This document shows, piece after piece, positions 45,328 through 55,143 of a DNA stretch of 64,000 nt. The stretch's first letter is position 1. Each line of letters opens with the position of its first letter. The stretch is from contig JAYESD010000001.1 of the NCBI GenBank assembly GCA_036927565.1, positions 275,105,560 through 275,169,559 on the forward strand, in the 5' to 3' direction. A program made the translations under genes and the position numbers. The notes beneath the pieces were generated by a model that worked only from the letters and a program-made list of their open reading frames with translations, was not told the DNA's origin and did no database searches. The DNA comes from Tuctoria greenei (Eukaryota > Streptophyta > Magnoliopsida > Poales > Poaceae).

Positions 45328-45730
45328 GCTAATAAGCTCCGAAAAACCCCAGGGGCCCCGCCGTTGACGTTTTATACGTTGAAAGTGGGTGGCATTAGAT
45401 CTAACAAGCTCCGAAAACAAACTTGGGGACCAGCTGTTGACATGAAGAATTAATGTCGATCTAAACGAAGATGCATGGTGGAGAAATCACCTCGGGGGCC
45501 CGTCGTCGACGTTCTATGCATTGACAGTGGGTGTCCTCGGATCTACAAAGCTCCGACAATCTCTGGGGGGCCCGCCATCCACGTTTCTAAGCGTTGGCAA
45601 TGGGCGCCATCGGATCTACTAAGCTCCGACAACTCTCAGGGGGCCCGCTGTCGATGTTTCTAAGCGTTGATAGTGGGCGCCGTCGGACCTACCTAGATCC
45701 GACAACCCCGGGGGGCCAGTCGTCGACATA
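45328..45730 (+). repeat. Tandem repeat of about 65-75 bp in element C
   Basis: Five imperfect units share AAGCTCCGA, GGGGGCCCGCCGTCGACGTT, CTAAGCGTTGA and GTGGGCGCC, then TCGGATCTAC. The three units at 45475-45730 are the clearest. Each carries an AGCTCCGA motif, linking it to the LTR units. Confidence 0.8.
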
Positions 45731-48265
45731 TTCCTCCTTCTCGTAGAGAGCTTCTCGTCGCTTGAGGAGTACTTCATTCAGCTCATTGAGGTTGTCTTGA
45801 CGATCATCAGCAGCCTCATTAGTCTCCTTAGCATGCTCGAATACCTTCCGGGTCTCTCGTCGAGGGCCTTGATCAGGCCTCCTTTTCATTCAAAATGCGG
45901 CCATACCGCGCCAGCCGGGCCTTCTCTTTCTCCACCCATTCTCGCTGGTCTGCCAGCCTTGATTGTGTTAGCTTCATCTCGAAATAAAGCCTATTGCGCC
46001 AATGCCTTAAGATGTTGCACTCTTCCTCGAGAGTCTTGCTCTCATAATCGAAGGCAAGCTGGACATGGAAGAGAGTTGAGCAGGCGTTGTCAATAGACAG
46101 CGCTAGAGGAATTAGCTATGGTCCTGCCTGAAGTGTCTCCGCAGGCTCCAGTGGGTCTTTAGAAATAAATAATGGGTCCCACTGCACTAGAGTGGCCCCC
46201 TGCTGCTCCAAGGCGCTGGGGCCACTCTTTGGGATCTCTTTTGCTTTCGCCACTGTCGAGGAAGGTCTCAAAGTAGGAACTTCGACCTCCAGAAGCGAGG
46301 TGGAGGGTCCCGCAACCGAATCTTTAATGGTTGGCTCGGTGTGTGGGGACCTGCCAACGAGTCTTCTGGGTGCTCCGACTCTGACATGGACACCTCTGGA
46401 GTAATCACCTCCGGGGCTAGTGCAATAGCTTTGTCCGGAGCCCCCCCCCCACCTCCGGCTCAGGTGTCGGGACTTTAACTACTTCCGGCTCGGGTGCTAG
46501 AGCTTCAATTAGTTTCGGTTCAGGTACTGGAGCTTCTGCTGTCTCTGGCTCCAGTTCTGGAACCTAAACCGCTAGCTCAGAAACAGCTGGCGCTTCTTCA
46601 CAAGCCCCCCCCCCCCCCCGTGGTCCGGCGCTACGACAAGAGCTTCTGGCATCGTCACTGGATCCAGTTCCATGATAGCTGGTGCCGAAGATGTTGTGTC
46701 TTCAGCCACCACTTGGAGGGATGCAGAGGTCGAAGCAGGAGCCTCTATTTGCACAGCCCCCATTGTTGTAGCAGGGGCTGGAGCTTCAGTGTTGTTCTTC
46801 TTTGACACCCTGGAAGCAAAAGATCAAAAAATGATAAAGATAAAAATAGCAAATCAAGGTGAGAAGACAATGCTTACCTTGGGAAGCTTCCACTCCAGTC
46901 GATGCAAAACTTCTTCTTCTTTGGCCCGAAGTCAGAGCCCACCGGACCTGGTGAGGCAGAGACCCCGTACTTCGGTCGGGAGCTTACCGCAGGGGTCGGA
47001 GTCGCCTCAGTCGGGACCTCCCTCGACCAAGAAGGACCTCCGGACCTAGAGCCCGCAGCCGGCACTGGAGTCGGGGTCGACATGTCGGAGCTAGCGCCCC
47101 TTGTGGATGTCGGCACCGAAGAAGGCATCGCTGCTGAAGCTCTGCTTGGCCGGGGGGGGGGGGGGGGGAGATTGTTGGAGATGGAGCCGACCCGAGGGAG
47201 CTCCCATCAGCATGTCTCAGCTTCCTCTTTTGGCTGGAAGATTCGGTCGGCTCCTTGCCCTTGCCCTTAACGACGTCGTCAACCTTCTAGCTTGGAGCAG
47301 TGGGAGCCACCCTTTCCGAAGCTCCAGGAATAGAAATCCCGATGGTCCCACGCTTCTACACCAAGACGAGGTTGTCCAGCTCCAACATTCCCTTCTGAAG
47401 CTCACTCCTGAACTCAGGAACCATGTTTAGAGGGGGGAAGCCTACTGGTGGAGTCAGGGCGTACCTGGTGATGGATCCATGTTGAAGCTTTTGGATATGG
47501 AGCTTCAAAGCCTCATCATCCAAGTTAGTCCGAAAACATCTGGTTGTGATCCATCTCACTGTTGAAAGCCCATGCGGGCCACTCCCTCGTCTTTAGCGAA
47601 GCCCACCTATTCACAAGGAAGTTATCAAAGACCATCTGGGGGGTCACTCCACCCTCCACACATAATTATATCCTTGTCAGGACAGGCTTGTATGCTTTGG
47701 ACAACTCTGGAGCTGCATTCCAGGCGTCAGTGTTGACATTGGGGAGGCTTGTAGGCAACTCCATCCTGTCGTGATGATCCACCGTGATGACCACCTAGTG
47801 CTTCTTCCAGTTGTGTCACTTCCCAGAGGCGAAAGTCTTCAAGTACTTGAAGGGACAGTTCTGGCGCTTCACAAAGTAGTAGAAGCCAATCAACTCAGTC
47901 CCCTTTCCAGTAGTGTGGGCTGTGAAGAAGGTACAGAAGAGCTTGATGCTTGGTGGCACGATCACCCATATCTCGCAGAAGTGGACAAAAGTAGCCACTA
48001 GCACGAATCAGTGAGGGCTGAGGTGATGAAGTTGGAGCTCGTAGAAGTCCAGCAGCATCAGAAGAAAGCTTGAAAAAGGTGGGATCAGCTCCACCATGGC
48101 GTATGCCTAGAAGAAGATGATCTCTCCGGCGCTATGCTTCTTGAAGGGAAGCTCACTGAAGCAGATTGAGTTGTTGAAGGAGGCGATGGACCACCCCATG
48201 TAGGTCCGAACCCTCGCCAAATCTTCATCCTTCTTGATCTTGCTACCGGGAAGACCCAAGTCCAT
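45689..48265 (-). pseudogene. Element C antisense extra gene (Tat aORF), spliced, decayed
   Basis: Tat-lineage elements often carry an antisense gene between pol and the 3' LTR; in grasses its product shows the putative gypsy-type transposon domain, of unknown function. Here the minus strand starts at an ATG at 48265. It runs through IASFNNSICFSELPFKKH and, after two stops, PSIKLFCTFFTAH and GFYYFVKRQNCPF (about 47816-48000). A Pro/Ser/Thr-rich part (46874-47128), a GT-AG intron (46810-46877) and an Ala/Thr-rich exon (46572-46808) follow. A charged coiled-coil-like end (45689-45889, NELNEVLLKRREALYEKEE) closes it. Long C or G runs at 46441, 46605 and 47152 shift the frame. The domain assignment is from memory of the family; the antisense spliced organisation is seen. 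Confidence 0.65.
46810..46877 (-). other. Predicted 68-nt intron of the antisense gene
   Basis: The minus strand reads AAG/GTAAGC at the donor and TTGCTTCCAG/GG at the acceptor, with an AT-rich body. Removing it joins the ORF ending ...GSFPR to the one reading VSKKNN... in frame. Confidence 0.7.
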
Positions 48266-48771
48266 TGTGGAAAAGTGGAGCGAAAGTTGGAAAAGCTATA
48301 CAAAGGTGGAGAGGTTTTGAGCGCAAGTTTGAATGAAGGTGTAAAGGGCCCTCTAACTGTGCATGCTTTCCTTCTTAAGTAAGCCTCCACAACGCTTGGA
48401 TGGAAACTACCTCCAGACCTGAATCACAGATGACCTCGTCGATGACAAGGGGGCTCGGGTCCACTTTGTTTAAAAAGTTACCCCAGGAGAACCGTTGTCA
48501 TGATGAGAAGTTAGAAGCCCAAGGGCGGCCGCCTGATAGGGCTACAAAGATTACGCTTGGAACCGATACATTTTTTGTATTGGGAACCGGCGACCTTCAA
48601 TTGCATGAGATTCACACGCCAGGATCCCACGCGCTGAGTGAAAAAGCTCCACGCAATGGCGGCGTAACTCTTTGTCGTCGCCTCAACCACCCACCAAGTA
48701 GCTTTGAAGTCGCAGTGCGGGAATCAAAGATGGACCCACCTTTTGTAGAAAACTTCACCCAAAGGTTTCCT
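48266..48771 (+). other. Element C region between the antisense gene and the PPT
   Basis: It would hold the antisense promoter and the end of the internal region. The last 60 bp match remnant I (8490-8554). An open frame on the plus strand (48400-48867) runs into the LTR but shows no domain. Confidence 0.5.
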
Positions 48772-48795
48772 CCCAGAGGTGGGCCCGGGGGCCAC
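48772..48795 (+). other. Polypurine tract of element C
   Basis: AGAGGTGGGCCCGGGGGCCAC precedes the LTR start TGCCGGTACC. It is not a pure purine run, but remnant I has the same sequence at the same place. Confidence 0.65.
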
Positions 48796-48871
48796 TGCCG
48801 GTACCCTGCGTACCGGGTTCCCCATGATACTACAAGAAAAGTCGAACAGTTCCTACGTCCGAGTTGAAGAC
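48796..48871 (+). repeat. 3' LTR of element C, first 76 bp, truncated by element E
   Basis: It is colinear with 27233-27308 (both end GAGTTGAAGAC) with about nine differences. Element E begins at 48872, and its left target copy would be AAGAC (48867-48871). The rest of this LTR lies beyond the window. Confidence 0.88.
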
Positions 48872-49640
48872 TGAATGTGGCCTAGAGGGGGGGTGAACAG
48901 GCCTTTTTGATTTTTAGTCGGAACCTGCAACACTTAACAAAGAGATCAAATCCTGAGATATCGGACTAGTCCGGTAGAGTGCGGACTAGTTTGGTGCGTG
49001 CCGACTAGATTGATCAAGTTTGATTGATTATCTCGATCCTAGGTTGTATGCAGCGGAATTATACTTGTAATTGAAGTGTCACACTACTATGAACTAGGAT
49101 GTAGCACAAGTTAATCTTATATTCAATGTTTCAACATAAAGTGAACAAGATTGATTGAAACCCTAGATAGATATGAAGAGTAGAACAATGGGCGCAAAGT
49201 AAGAACACAAGCTCTTTATCCCGTGGTTCGGTTCCCACAGAGGCAACCTACATCCATATTGAGGAGTCCACAAAAGGACCGGGTCTTCTCCAACCCTAGC
49301 CTCGTCAGATCGCCACGGAGGCCAATACTTTTCACTTATCACAAAGGGAAAATAACCGAATTCAAGGGGCCTTCTCACAAGTTGAGGGCTCCCCAAGATT
49401 ACAAGATGAACACCACCAAGAACACACTTTTAAGATTACAATGAAAACCACAAGAGTGTGTTAGGGAATCAAAACAAGAGCTCAATGAGTGAAGAATTGT
49501 GTCTCTCCTTGGATCCAAAGTGTATCCTCAAAGGATTATTCTTTCTTGCGTTGGATTGCGTGGAGAGATGAGTTTTCTAGGCTCTTGGAGGGTGTGACGG
49601 CGCAGGGTGTCGAGATATTTGAAAGATGGGTCGTGCACAC

Positions 49641-49652
49641 CTATTTATATGG
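49641..49652 (-). promoter_or_regulatory. TATA box of the E LTR
   Basis: The minus strand reads CATATAAATAG. In element orientation it follows a large palindrome cluster (49684-50225), as in the U3 of G. Confidence 0.6.
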
Positions 49653-49683
49653 GGTTTCCAAAAGTTACCGTTAGGGTTTATAA

Positions 49684-50225
49684 AGATCGGACTAGTCCGT
49701 GGTGGACACCGGACTAGTCCGGTCTGCTGCGTGTAGGAAACCCTAGGTGTCCCGAAATATCGGACTTGTCCGAAGGTAGAGCGGACTAGTCCGATTTGGT
49801 TCTGGAAATCTTCGGACTAGTCCGATGAATATCAGACTTGTCCGGAAAGGTGAATCCCTAAGTGAATTTGGGGAACAAGTCCGCACTTGGAGAACTTGTC
49901 CGATTTAGGTCAGAGGGATTTCGGACTAGTCTGTGCTAACATCGGACTTGTCCGATTGATATCAGAAAACTATGGGACTAGTTCGTGGTGTTATCGGACT
50001 TGTACGATTTCGTGCAACTTGTGAAGTGTTTGGGGGACTAGTCCGCACTGGGGAGGACTAGTCCAATACTAGTCAGAGAGAAATCGGACTAGTCCATGGT
50101 GATATCAGACTAGTCCAGTCAGTGAAAAAACTGGACTATGAGGACAAGTCTGCATTGTGAGGACTTGCCTGATCTGGTACAGAAAGATATCGGACTAGTC
50201 CGGGGTCAGTCGGACTAGTCCACTC
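49684..50225. repeat. CGGACTAGTCCG-type palindrome array in the E LTR
   Basis: Roughly eighteen motif copies in 540 bp include ACCGGACTAGTCCGGT, ATCGGACTTGTCCGA and decayed forms. Two more lie at 48960 and 48984. Further copies occur in the E interior at 52615-53230. Confidence 0.9.
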
Positions 50226-50483
50226 CTGTATAAATTTGTGCAATGTGTGAGATTATTTGTGCTTGAGCTCTTGGGGTGTGTTTCCTTAACACACTCCATA
50301 CACAATGATCTACTACACTTAGTTCTTGAGCTCTTTTCCGCATTGCTTCTCATTCTCCTTTCTTTTTGGCGTTTTGTTCATTCTTTCATTAGAACCTGTG
50401 CTCATCTCAACAATGTGGTTAGGATCTCATTTGCTTGTCATAAATCAACCAAAACCCACAAGGGATTCCTAGATGCACTTTCA

Positions 50484-50510
50484 ATCCCCCCCCCCCTTTT
50501 TGGTGATTGA
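50484..50510 (-). other. Polypurine tract of element E
   Basis: The minus strand reads AATCACCAAAAAGG followed by a run of G (11 in total) and AT, directly upstream of the LTR start TGAAAG. Confidence 0.8.
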
Positions 50511-50956
50511 TGATAACCAATTGAGATTTCACAAAATATGATAAAAAGATGAAAATTTTCATAAAGTGTGCACATATGAGTTTGAAACACATTAAGCAAT
50601 GAAAACATAAGTCATATGTGCACTCTTTATGGTGGGATGCAAAACTAAGTATTTATAAACAATAATCATGATGAGAATGACATAATTGACATCAATATAT
50701 CAACAACAAGCATATATGTCATTTTTAGAGCAAAATCACAGATTTCATAATTATCTTCATAAGCAGTTCATAACATTGCATCACAAGACCAAAAGTACCA
50801 AAAGAGCATGATATAAGTCTTACAACCCACAAAGAGACAAAAGATACAAAAGATAGCTCTCCTCGCAGCCTACAGCTAAAGCCTAAGACTCCACCTCAAT
50901 CTCTCCCCCTTTGGCATCAAGACACCAAAAAGAAGGAGAGGAGGGACCTAAGGTCT
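50511..50956 (-). other. Element E non-coding stretch between ORF and PPT
   Basis: An AT-rich sequence without ORF or motif. In element orientation it is the 3' untranslated part. Confidence 0.5.
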
Positions 50957-52522
50957 TCAAGCATCGTTGTCGGTCCTCTCACCGTCTTCATCTTCATTCT
51001 CGGGCTGAGGAGGAGGAGGAGGAACGGTTCCACTCGAGCCCCCAATGCCAAAATAGGCAAGCTCGGAGGGAGTCAAGGGCCCGAGCTCGGTGAAATCAGA
51101 ATCTAAGTCATCAGAAATGACTGGAGATCCAATGGGTTCGATCTCCAGTTTCTGGCAAATGTGCTTCACATTCTCTTTGAAGTACCTCATATCATCCTTC
51201 CTCCTCTTGTTTAGCTTATTAGAGTTCACTTCTGCCTTCTTGCAAGAGGCAAAAATAGCTGACAGGTACTTTAAGATGCCACTTGGTGACCCCTTTTGTG
51301 GAGGGGCCCTAGTGGCAGGAGCAGCCCTAGCATCTCCACTAGCTCTCACTGGAGCCTCTGCACTGGAAGCAGGAGAAGAAGCAGCTTGAACACTTGCTTG
51401 TTCGGGCTTCTGGGGCCTCAGGGGGGTGTGCTCCACATCCTTGACGAACTCTATGCCTGTGACCTTCTCAATCATAAACATCAGGTAGGGGGCATAGCCA
51501 CAGGATCTGTTCAGCGTGCTGGAGATATTAACCATATCATTCCAAATGTAGTCAAAGACATCGAACTTTCCGTCTTTGCTTATGACCTTCATCAAGGTCC
51601 TGAGATACCCTTGAACACTTCCAGCATCCCCATCCTTTGGGGTAATGGTCTTCCTAAGGACCCTGTTCAGCACCACGAAGAAAGACTTCATGTTCTTGGT
51701 GGAGGGAGGATTGAACTTTAAGCTTGGGTCATAAATAGGATTCATTTTGTCCTTCTAAATGACATCAATGTTGTGAATGATCAAGTTGTCATTGCTGGAG
51801 CTGTCAAGATGGAGCAATCTTGCAAATTCTTCATAGGTAATGGTGTACTTGGATCCATGAGTCATCCAAGTCACCCGCTCTCCCTCATCACTGGCAAAGT
51901 GGCATGTCGCATAGAATTGAGCAATGACCTCGTCATTCCAATTGTTCCAAAAGGCAAACAGGTCCTTCAAACCATGCTTCTCGACTGCCTAGACCACCTC
52001 AACAAAAGGTGAGCAACCCTTCCTCTCAAAGTGCGCCCAATCTATCCATTGGTTGCGCACAACTGGGGTATTCATCGGAAGATAGAAAGACTTGTAAATG
52101 TTTGTATGGAAGTTACTCCATAACCTCCCATCAGCAGCTTGCTTGGGTCGGCTGTAACAATCCACATTTCTGAAATTTGCAGCCGTGTCGCTGCCCTTGC
52201 CATTGAACTTCTCCTTAGTGGGATCCCGGGCCCATTGCCTCGGAGCTGACATCTTGAGGAGGCCAATCGGTCCCGTGGAAATCCCCTTTCCTTTGCCCTT
52301 AGCTTGGCAAGAGGTTGTTGAGCTAGGGCCTTCTGCAGCCGCACCCTTAACTTTTGACGCAGGTTTCTTTGCGAGAACCTTGGGTCTAATATGCAGAGGG
52401 GAGGGTGTCGGCTCGGACGGGCGCTCTTGGCGCTTCTTGCCTTGGCCAATCGGGGACTGAAGCAGGGCTTCTTGGTCCATCTCAGCCTCAAAGTCAGAAA
52501 TTTCATCGTTTGAGCTCGACAT
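50957..52522 (-). pseudogene. Element E single long ORF, 522 codons with two amber stops
   Basis: The ATG at 52522 begins MSSSNDEISDFEAEMDQ. One frame runs to 50957, broken only by TAG near 51986-51988 and 51755-51757. The N-terminus is charged and Lys-rich. The middle (KSFYLPMNTPVVRNQWID; IAQFYATCHFASD; WMTHGSKYTITYEEFARLL) resembles the putative plant transposon protein domain found in LTR elements, and the C-terminus is Pro/Glu/Asp-rich. Its position just before the 3' LTR suits either a third, env-position ORF or the sole gene of a non-autonomous element. Domain identification is from memory, function unknown. Confidence 0.65.
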
Positions 52523-53227
52523 TGTCCTGAGAATGGATTTCACAAGGTATTGATGAGAATAGATTACAAGGAATTGCATTGAGGAATAGGAAGTTAGGGT
52601 TGAGTTCAAAAAAATTGGACTAGTCCGATGTACAGGCACGGACTAGTCCGGGTGACAGGACGTGTCCGTGCATGGACCGGACTAGTTTGGTATTCAACCT
52701 CTAAAACCTTAACTATGAGAAAAATGGTGATTCCTGATGCACAAATAGCTTAGCATCAATGTAATACATCAAGGAAGAATGTATTAGGTGAAGGGAACTA
52801 GGCTATTTGATCAACAACGAAGGAAATCACGAATTTTAGGGTTTGGGATGAGATTTTACGAAAAGTCCTTGATTCTTGGAGATGTAGGGGTTGAAGGAGC
52901 AGACAAGTCTATGGTCTTCAATCACTACGCGAAGGAGATCGATTTCCACCCAAACTTGAGGAGTTTTGATGGAGGAATCGCCAAATGGCCTAGCGGAGCT
53001 CGAGCGTGGAGAGAGAAAGCTTGAGGCGAGTGTGAGGGTGAGGAAGATTAGGGTTTGGCGACGGCTAGGGTTATGGAGATGAAAAATCGGACTTGTCCAA
53101 AACTGATTGGACTAGTCTGAACTTTTCCAGAGCCTATATCGGACTAGTCCATGGTCGGTCAGACTAGTTCGGAGCTACAGTCACTCTGCGGACTAATCTG
53201 CAGGGCGGACTAGTCCGGGCAACCACA
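52523..53227 (-). other. Element E leader-side interior with palindromes
   Basis: No coding domain. About ten CGGACTAGTCCG-like motifs lie between 52615 and 53227, mixed with unique sequence. The last one was split by element D. Confidence 0.6.
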
Positions 53228-53232
53228 GACTA
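53228..53232. repeat. Target-site duplication GACTA, left copy (element D)
   Basis: GACTA precedes the D LTR and recurs at 63546-63550. The duplicated bases lie at the centre of a palindrome in E. Confidence 0.95.
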
Positions 53233-53329
53233 TGTAAGACCTATGTGTGCTGAATACATTGGCTTGTAGTGAATACACTTGGCTTTGATGATAAAAGTTT
53301 TAAATATCACCAAAACACCTTTTTATCAA

Positions 53330-53710
53330 GGTCCGACTCTAGCTCCGAGCTACAGCAAGGTCCGACGGTAGGTCCGGCTTGTTTTGGGTAGCTACGGCTA
53401 CGTTAGATGCTAGGTCCGGCTTCTTGGTAAGGTCCGACTAGCTTTGGTTAGCTCCGGTGAGCTTTATCTTTAGCTCCGGCATGTCTTTGTTAGCTCCGGC
53501 ATATACTTGATAGCTCCGGCATGCTTTTGCTAAGCTCCGACGTACTTTGTCTAGCTCCGGTTTTTGGGTTGACTAGTTTTGTACTAGTTTTGGTAAGCTC
53601 CGGCAGGTGCTTCATTGTACTAGTTTTGGTAAGCTTCGGGGCTAGGTTCTACTAGTTTTTGTTAGCTCCAGCTCAAGCTCCGGGTTGCTCTGGCAAGGTC
53701 CGGAACTTGA
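53330..53710 (+). repeat. AGCTCCGG/GGTCCGGC cluster in the D 5' LTR
   Basis: Irregularly spaced (15-35 bp) copies of TAGCTCCGGC, AAGCTCCGG and AAGGTCCGAC alternate with TTTTGGTT-type spacers. The same cluster is in the 3' LTR (61790-62170). Confidence 0.88.
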
Positions 53711-54464
53711 CTGCAGTGCTTCTGCTTTTCATTTGCAATGTTTCATACTTGCTTTACATGATTGGAAAGATTGCTTAGTATTCATTTGCTAAGTTTTTGG
53801 TGCGTTTTGGATGATATGGTTGATATCGTTTCTACTGTGTTTTTGCAACATGCTTATGTGAGGTTCTCACGTAAGGTGTTGTGTTTGGAACTAACTTGAG
53901 TCAAGTCGAGGACTTGGGCTCGTATGGATTGTTTGTTTGTTCATGTGCATGTGTTGCTTGAGTTCAAGTCATCGCTGGTGACAGGATCCATTGGACTAGT
54001 CTCAGGAGGAGATGAGGTTCCAACAACCAAGTTCGGGAGGAACTGTGGTTGAGCTGATCAGGAGGTCACGCAGAATGATTGAATCAAGGGCAGTGCATAT
54101 GAAGGTCGAAGGAAGGTGTTCGCACGTATGCATGCGGTGCATGACGTGGAAATATGCTTCTAGAGACGGATTATGGAAGGAAGATCTGATCGGAAGAATC
54201 GGATCGTATTGGTTGAAGACTTAGGCTGCTAGCTGAGTCGGTTATGGCTCGGTATGGAAATATCGAGTTGGTTATGTTAGGATTTCGTGTGGGTCACGAA
54301 TTTAAGTTGTTTAGGAATGTGGGATACGTTCCTAAGATGTTTGGAAGTCTTAAGATTACTTCTATCTGCGTATAGAAGAGTCCTAAGCAGTTATGGAAAG
54401 TTCCGATTGTGATCGGATTAGGATTGGAGTCCTAGTTGAGATTGGGATGGCCTAAGGGCTGGTT

Positions 54465-54473
54465 ATATAAGCA
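54465..54473 (+). promoter_or_regulatory. TATA box of the D 5' LTR
   Basis: TTATATAAG lies downstream of the motif cluster; the copy in the 3' LTR is at 62925-62933. A transcript would start about 30 bp further on. Confidence 0.7.
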
Positions 54474-55083
54474 AGGGAAGGCCAAAGCTCGAGAGAGACG
54501 ACTTTTTGGGCTGTTCCTCTTGTGTTCTATTGAATAAAATTCATAGTTTGAAGGAACTTTTGTGCCTTGTTCGTCCAACTTGTTCCAGACAAGTTTTACT
54601 CGTCGAGTTTCTGGACAGCACTACCTTTCATCGGTGGTTTTATCATAACTCGAGTTTTACTAATCCAATTGACGTGATTCTTTTTTGGTTGTCTTCACAA
54701 CTTGATTGTCTATCATCTGTCAAAATTTCACGGTCATTGGATTTGTGGTTTCTGAGATACACGAGTTTCTTTGCAGCATTTCAAAAACTGTTTTTCTCGG
54801 GTAGGTCAGATTGATCATAGTCTGATCTTTTGATCATAACTTGAGTTTTTCTCGACGGATTGGAGTAATTCTTTTTGTGTTGTCTTCGTGACTTGATTAT
54901 CTCTGATATATATCACTTTTGTCACGGTGAAACACGTTTAGATTAGTCTCATACACGATTTCTTTAACAGATTGTTTTTCTACCGAAGGGATTAGGGTTT
55001 TATTGTTTCCGCTGCGTAAGATTTTTAAATCTACCATTCACCCCCCCTCTGGTAGCTTTTCACGTGCTCTTCGATCCTACAAT

Positions 55084-55100
55084 TGGTATCAGAGCCACGG
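55084..55100 (+). other. Primer-binding site of element D (initiator tRNA-Met)
   Basis: TGGTATCAGAGCCACGG lies two bases after the LTR end. Confidence 0.93.
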
Positions 55101-55143
55101 TGCTCTAATATTTGTGATTTGCACGTGTTTTTGACTAATTATC

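Larger units (their letters stand above)
27233..48871 (+). mobile_element. Element C: Tat-type Ty3/gypsy retrotransposon, decayed, split by B and truncated by E
   Basis: On the plus strand it reads 5' LTR (27233-28091), PBS, gag, protease, RT, RNase H, a second archaeal-type RNase H and integrase. Element B sits inside integrase (32972-43636). Then come the rest of integrase, a non-coding spacer with tandem repeats, an antisense gene, PPT, and the first 76 bp of the 3' LTR, where E is inserted. The extra RNase H, the absence of a chromodomain and the antisense ORF before the 3' LTR are marks of the Tat lineage. The two LTR starts differ at roughly 9 of 76 positions by eye, so C is much older than B or D. 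Confidence 0.88.
48872..50483 (-). repeat. 3' LTR of element E, 1612 bp, rich in CGGACTAGTCCG palindromes
   Basis: On the minus strand it begins TGAAAGTGCATCTAGG and ends CTAGGCCACATTCA, a TG...CA pair. Between 48955 and 50225 there are about twenty copies or variants of CGGACTAGTCCG, CGGACTTGTCCG and CGGACAAGTCCG. A TATA box (TATAAATAG) is at 49641-49652 on the minus strand. Confidence 0.85.
53233..55081 (+). repeat. 5' LTR of element D, 1849 bp
   Basis: It runs from TGTAAGACCT to GATCCTACA. 53330-53710 holds more than fifteen copies of (T)AGCTCCGG or AGGTCCGGC/A variants. A TATA box is at 54465-54473. Confidence 0.95.

Noticed and set aside
48400..48867. 155-codon plus-strand ORF at the end of element C
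   Set aside because: It overlaps the PPT and LTR, has no domain and opposes the antisense gene region.
54012..54814. ORFs of 70 and 102 codons in the D LTR, also found in the other LTR (62472, 62966)
   Set aside because: Their presence in both LTRs follows from LTR duplication, not independent conservation; no domain seen.
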